Of a stretch of 8,202 nucleotides of DNA, positions 6,495 to 8,202 are shown one piece after another. The stretch is from assembly GCA_946615495.1 (NCBI GenBank), contig CAMOHY010000084.1, forward strand, positions 1 through 8,202. Direction: 5' to 3'. The notes below the pieces were generated by a model, which saw only the letters and a list, made by a program, of their open reading frames with translations, ran no database searches and was not told the origin of the DNA. The number at the start of each line of letters is the position of its first letter. Within the stretch, counting starts at the first letter, position 1. The stretch comes from an uncultured Clostridia bacterium. Lineage in GTDB: Bacteria > Bacillota > Clostridia > Christensenellales > Aristaeellaceae. Both the position numbers and the translations under genes were made by a program.

Positions 6495-6508
6495 AGAACG
6501 CGCTTTCC
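6495..6508. promoter_or_regulatory. Weak LexA/SOS-box-like sequence
   Basis: AGAACGCGCTTTCC agrees with 12 of 14 positions of the Bacillus-type SOS box CGAACRNRYGTTYC (mismatches at positions 1 and 10). It lies in the leader of the GH38-like gene and 68 bases upstream of the dinB -35, an unusual place for a LexA operator of dinB. It is included because dinB genes are often SOS-controlled, but a chance match is quite possible. Confidence 0.2.
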
Positions 6509-6522
6509 TGAAACCGACGGCG
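6509..6522 (+). promoter_or_regulatory. cre-like half site in the leader of the GH38-like gene
   Basis: TGAAACCGACGGCG matches the left half of the CcpA operator consensus (TGWAANCGNTNWCA) completely, but in the right half only the C at position 13 agrees. Downstream of a promoter, such sites can block transcription when preferred sugars are present, which would suit a carbohydrate hydrolase. The match is too partial for a firm call. Confidence 0.2.
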
Positions 6523-6536
6523 AAAGGGAGGACACC

Positions 6537-8202
6537 ATGAAATTCTATCTCATTCATCACGCTCACACCGACGTGGGCTATACGGACCGGCAGGAAAAAA
6601 TCGCCTGGAACCACGCCAAATATCTGGAAAGCGTGGTCGGCATCCTGCGCTGCGCGGAGCGGGACGGAAAATGGGCGGGCTTTTGCTGGAACGTGGAATC
6701 GTTTTGGATGCTGGAGCAGTTTTTGCGCCGCGGCAAGGCCGGAGACCAGCAGGATTTCTGGCGCTTCGTAAAGGAAGGCAAAATTGGCCTTTCCGCAAGT
6801 TTTCTCAACTGCAGCGACCTGATGGATGACATGATCCTGCGGGAAACGCTGGCCAAGTGCGCCCAAACCGCCAAAGAGCACGGCGTATCAGTGGAAAGCG
6901 CCATGACCGCCGACATCAACGGCTACCCCTGGGGCTATGTATCCGCCATGGCCGACGCCGGGGTCAAGCATCTTTTGTCCGCCGTGCACACCCACCACGG
7001 CTTCCACGCGGTGGGGAAAAAGCAGTTTCCCTTCTATTGGGAAGGGCCGGACGGCCAAAAAATGCTGGTGTGGCAGACGGAGCATTACCACCTGGGCAAT
7101 GAAATCAATATCCATCAGCTGTCCGGCCAGTACGGCTATATGATCCACGATGGGCTGCCCAACACGGGATTAACCAACTGGGAGCTTTCCAAACGCCGCC
7201 TGTTCAATTACGCCCGGCAGCTAAAGCAGGATGGCTACCCCTATGATTTTTGCCCCATCCTGGTGTCCGGCCTGTGCACGGACAATTCTCCGCCGGGCCC
7301 CGGCGTTATCGAATTCGTGCACCGCTGGAACGCGGAAAACGGCGATCAAATCCAGCTGGAAATGACCACTTTGGACCGGTTCTTTCAGGAAGTGGAGCGG
7401 CGCGCCGGCGCCCTGCCCACCTACCGGGGGGACTGGACGGACTGGTGGGCCGACGGCACCTGCTCCACCCCCGCCAGCGTGAGCCATTACCGGGAGGCAG
7501 TGCGCAAGTACCACATCTGCCGGACCATGGACCCGGACTGCGCCATCGTGCCCAGGGACCTTCTGGACCAGGCGCGGCAGGATTTGATGCTGTACGCGGA
7601 GCACACCTGGGGTTTTTCCTCCAGCGTCGGGGAACCGGCCCATCCCATGGTGAACCTGCTGGATATGCGCAAAACCCTCTACGCCGCCCGCGCCAACGAA
7701 GCGGTGAGCCTGTGCGTGGATGCGCTGTGCGAATCCCTGGGCGAAACGCCCATGATTTTGACGGAGGACTACCGGCTGCACGCCGTGAACCCCAATCCCG
7801 TGCCGCTTACCGCCGTGGCGCGCATCGATTTGGAAATCCTGTTTTCCCACCGGCATTTCCGCCTCGTCAACGAGGCCACGGGGGAGGATGCACCCTTCCA
7901 GATTTCCCAGGTAGCCAGGGGCAAGGAATTCAATATTTTCGTGCGTCTCAAGCCCTTGGAGCACGCTTCCTTCCGCCTGGAGGAACTGCCGCCCCCGCCG
8001 CCGCCCATGATCGGCATGACCTGCGATTACGGCGCGGACGGCGTCAAGGATTTGGCGCTTGACCGGTGGAGGGACCCGGATTGGGCCTGCACGCCCTTTG
8101 AAATCATGACGCCGTATCTGCATATCCGCTGGGAGCTGGGCCGCGGCGTCACATCCATTTTTGACAGGAAGCGGAACAGGGAATTGGTAAACGGCCAAGG
8201 CG
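6537..8202 (+). CDS. GH38-like glycoside hydrolase (alpha-mannosidase family), 3' end cut off by window
   Basis: The frame is open for 555 codons to the last base, so the C-terminus is missing; family members usually have 800 or more residues. The start opens with MKFYLIHHAHTDVGYTD, corresponding to the HxHxD zinc motif of family 38 (His10 and Asp12 as expected ligands). Asp126 in TADINGYPWG fits the nucleophile and zinc ligand, and His356 in AEHTWG fits the remaining zinc ligand. DWTDWWADG at 299-307 is a further conserved-looking block. The GYTD ending and the TWG motif suggest a bacterial GH38-like subgroup (DUF5054-like) rather than classical mannosidases. No signal peptide is visible, so it probably acts on imported oligosaccharides or glycosides in the cytosol. 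Six prolines at 485-490 sit in the beta-rich C-terminal part. AAAGGGAGG lies six bases before the ATG, and a strong promoter precedes it. Substrate is not certain; alpha-mannosides are the family default. Confidence 0.82.
   Translation, partial: MKFYLIHHAHTDVGYTDRQEKIAWNHAKYLESVVGILRCAERDGKWAGFCWNVESFWMLEQFLRRGKAGDQQDFWRFVKEGKIGLSASFLNCSDLMDDMILRETLAKCAQTAKEHGVSVESAMTADINGYPWGYVSAMADAGVKHLLSAVHTHHGFHAVGKKQFPFYWEGPDGQKMLVWQTEHYHLGNEINIHQLSGQYGYMIHDGLPNTGLTNWELSKRRLFNYARQLKQDGYPYDFCPILVSGLCTDNSPPGPGVIEFVHRWNAENGDQIQLEMTTLDRFFQEVERRAGALPTYRGDWTDWWADGTCSTPASVSHYREAVRKYHICRTMDPDCAIVPRDLLDQARQDLMLYAEHTWGFSSSVGEPAHPMVNLLDMRKTLYAARANEAVSLCVDALCESLGETPMILTEDYRLHAVNPNPVPLTAVARIDLEILFSHRHFRLVNEATGEDAPFQISQVARGKEFNIFVRLKPLEHASFRLEELPPPPPPMIGMTCDYGADGVKDLALDRWRDPDWACTPFEIMTPYLHIRWELGRGVTSIFDRKRNRELVNGQG

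Noticed and set aside
6360..6881. A 174-residue N-terminal extension of the dinB frame
   Set aside because: It overlaps the start of the GH38-like gene and both promoters, and has no Y-family homology. The ATG at 6359 has a proper ribosome site and promoter and begins exactly at the family's N-terminal motif.
7250..8062. A 270-codon plus-strand open frame in another frame inside the GH38-like gene
   Set aside because: The Arg/Pro/Gly-rich translation is typical of an off-frame reading, and it lies wholly within a gene with strong family motifs.
7221..8198. A 325-codon minus-strand open frame opposite the GH38-like gene
   Set aside because: The plus frame carries all catalytic-site motifs and a promoter and ribosome site. 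The minus frame is a low-information His/Gly/Val-rich shadow.

Overview
The window looks like chromosomal DNA from a moderately GC-rich (by eye roughly 55-60%) low-copy bacterial backbone. It most likely comes from the Clostridia or a related Firmicutes lineage. The evidence is the PDZ/radical SAM-like DUF512 gene directly followed by der and plsY, a gene order known from Clostridia, together with strong AGGAGG-type ribosome sites, sigma-A type promoters and AT-rich intergenic DNA. The species cannot be named from the sequence. No mobile element, CRISPR array, tRNA or rRNA is visible.

Layout. Positions 1-95 hold a GC-rich hairpin and a -10-like element. Positions 96-1676 hold two back-to-back phosphatase genes, an inositol-monophosphatase-family enzyme and a PHP/HisJ-family histidinol-phosphatase-like enzyme, with no base between stop and start. 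A near-consensus promoter at 1681-1709 then starts a second transcription unit: the DUF512 protein (1745-3049), the ribosome-assembly GTPase Der (3082-4431) and the acyltransferase PlsY (4428-5021). It ends at a perfect 14-bp stem terminator (5031-5072). The short gap between the converging plsY and dinB genes carries a 12-bp perfect palindrome embedded in a 14/16 match to the ParB/Spo0J centromere site parS (5095-5110). dinB (Y-family DNA polymerase) runs leftward from 6359. The 177-bp region 6360-6536 holds two divergent promoters, one for dinB and one for a rightward GH38-like glycoside hydrolase that starts at 6537 and is cut off by the window end after 555 codons.

How the genes fit together. 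DUF512-der-plsY is a growth-related unit (large ribosomal subunit assembly, first acylation step of phospholipid synthesis, and one conserved protein of unknown function). The two phosphatases may act in a common small-molecule pathway, possibly histidine synthesis, but no other his gene is in view. dinB and the GH38-like gene share a regulatory region without an obvious functional link. I see no clear new multi-gene system. The items most worth following up are the parS-like site, the uncharacterised DUF512 protein, the unusual pairing of two phosphatase superfamilies, and the divergent GH38-like enzyme.
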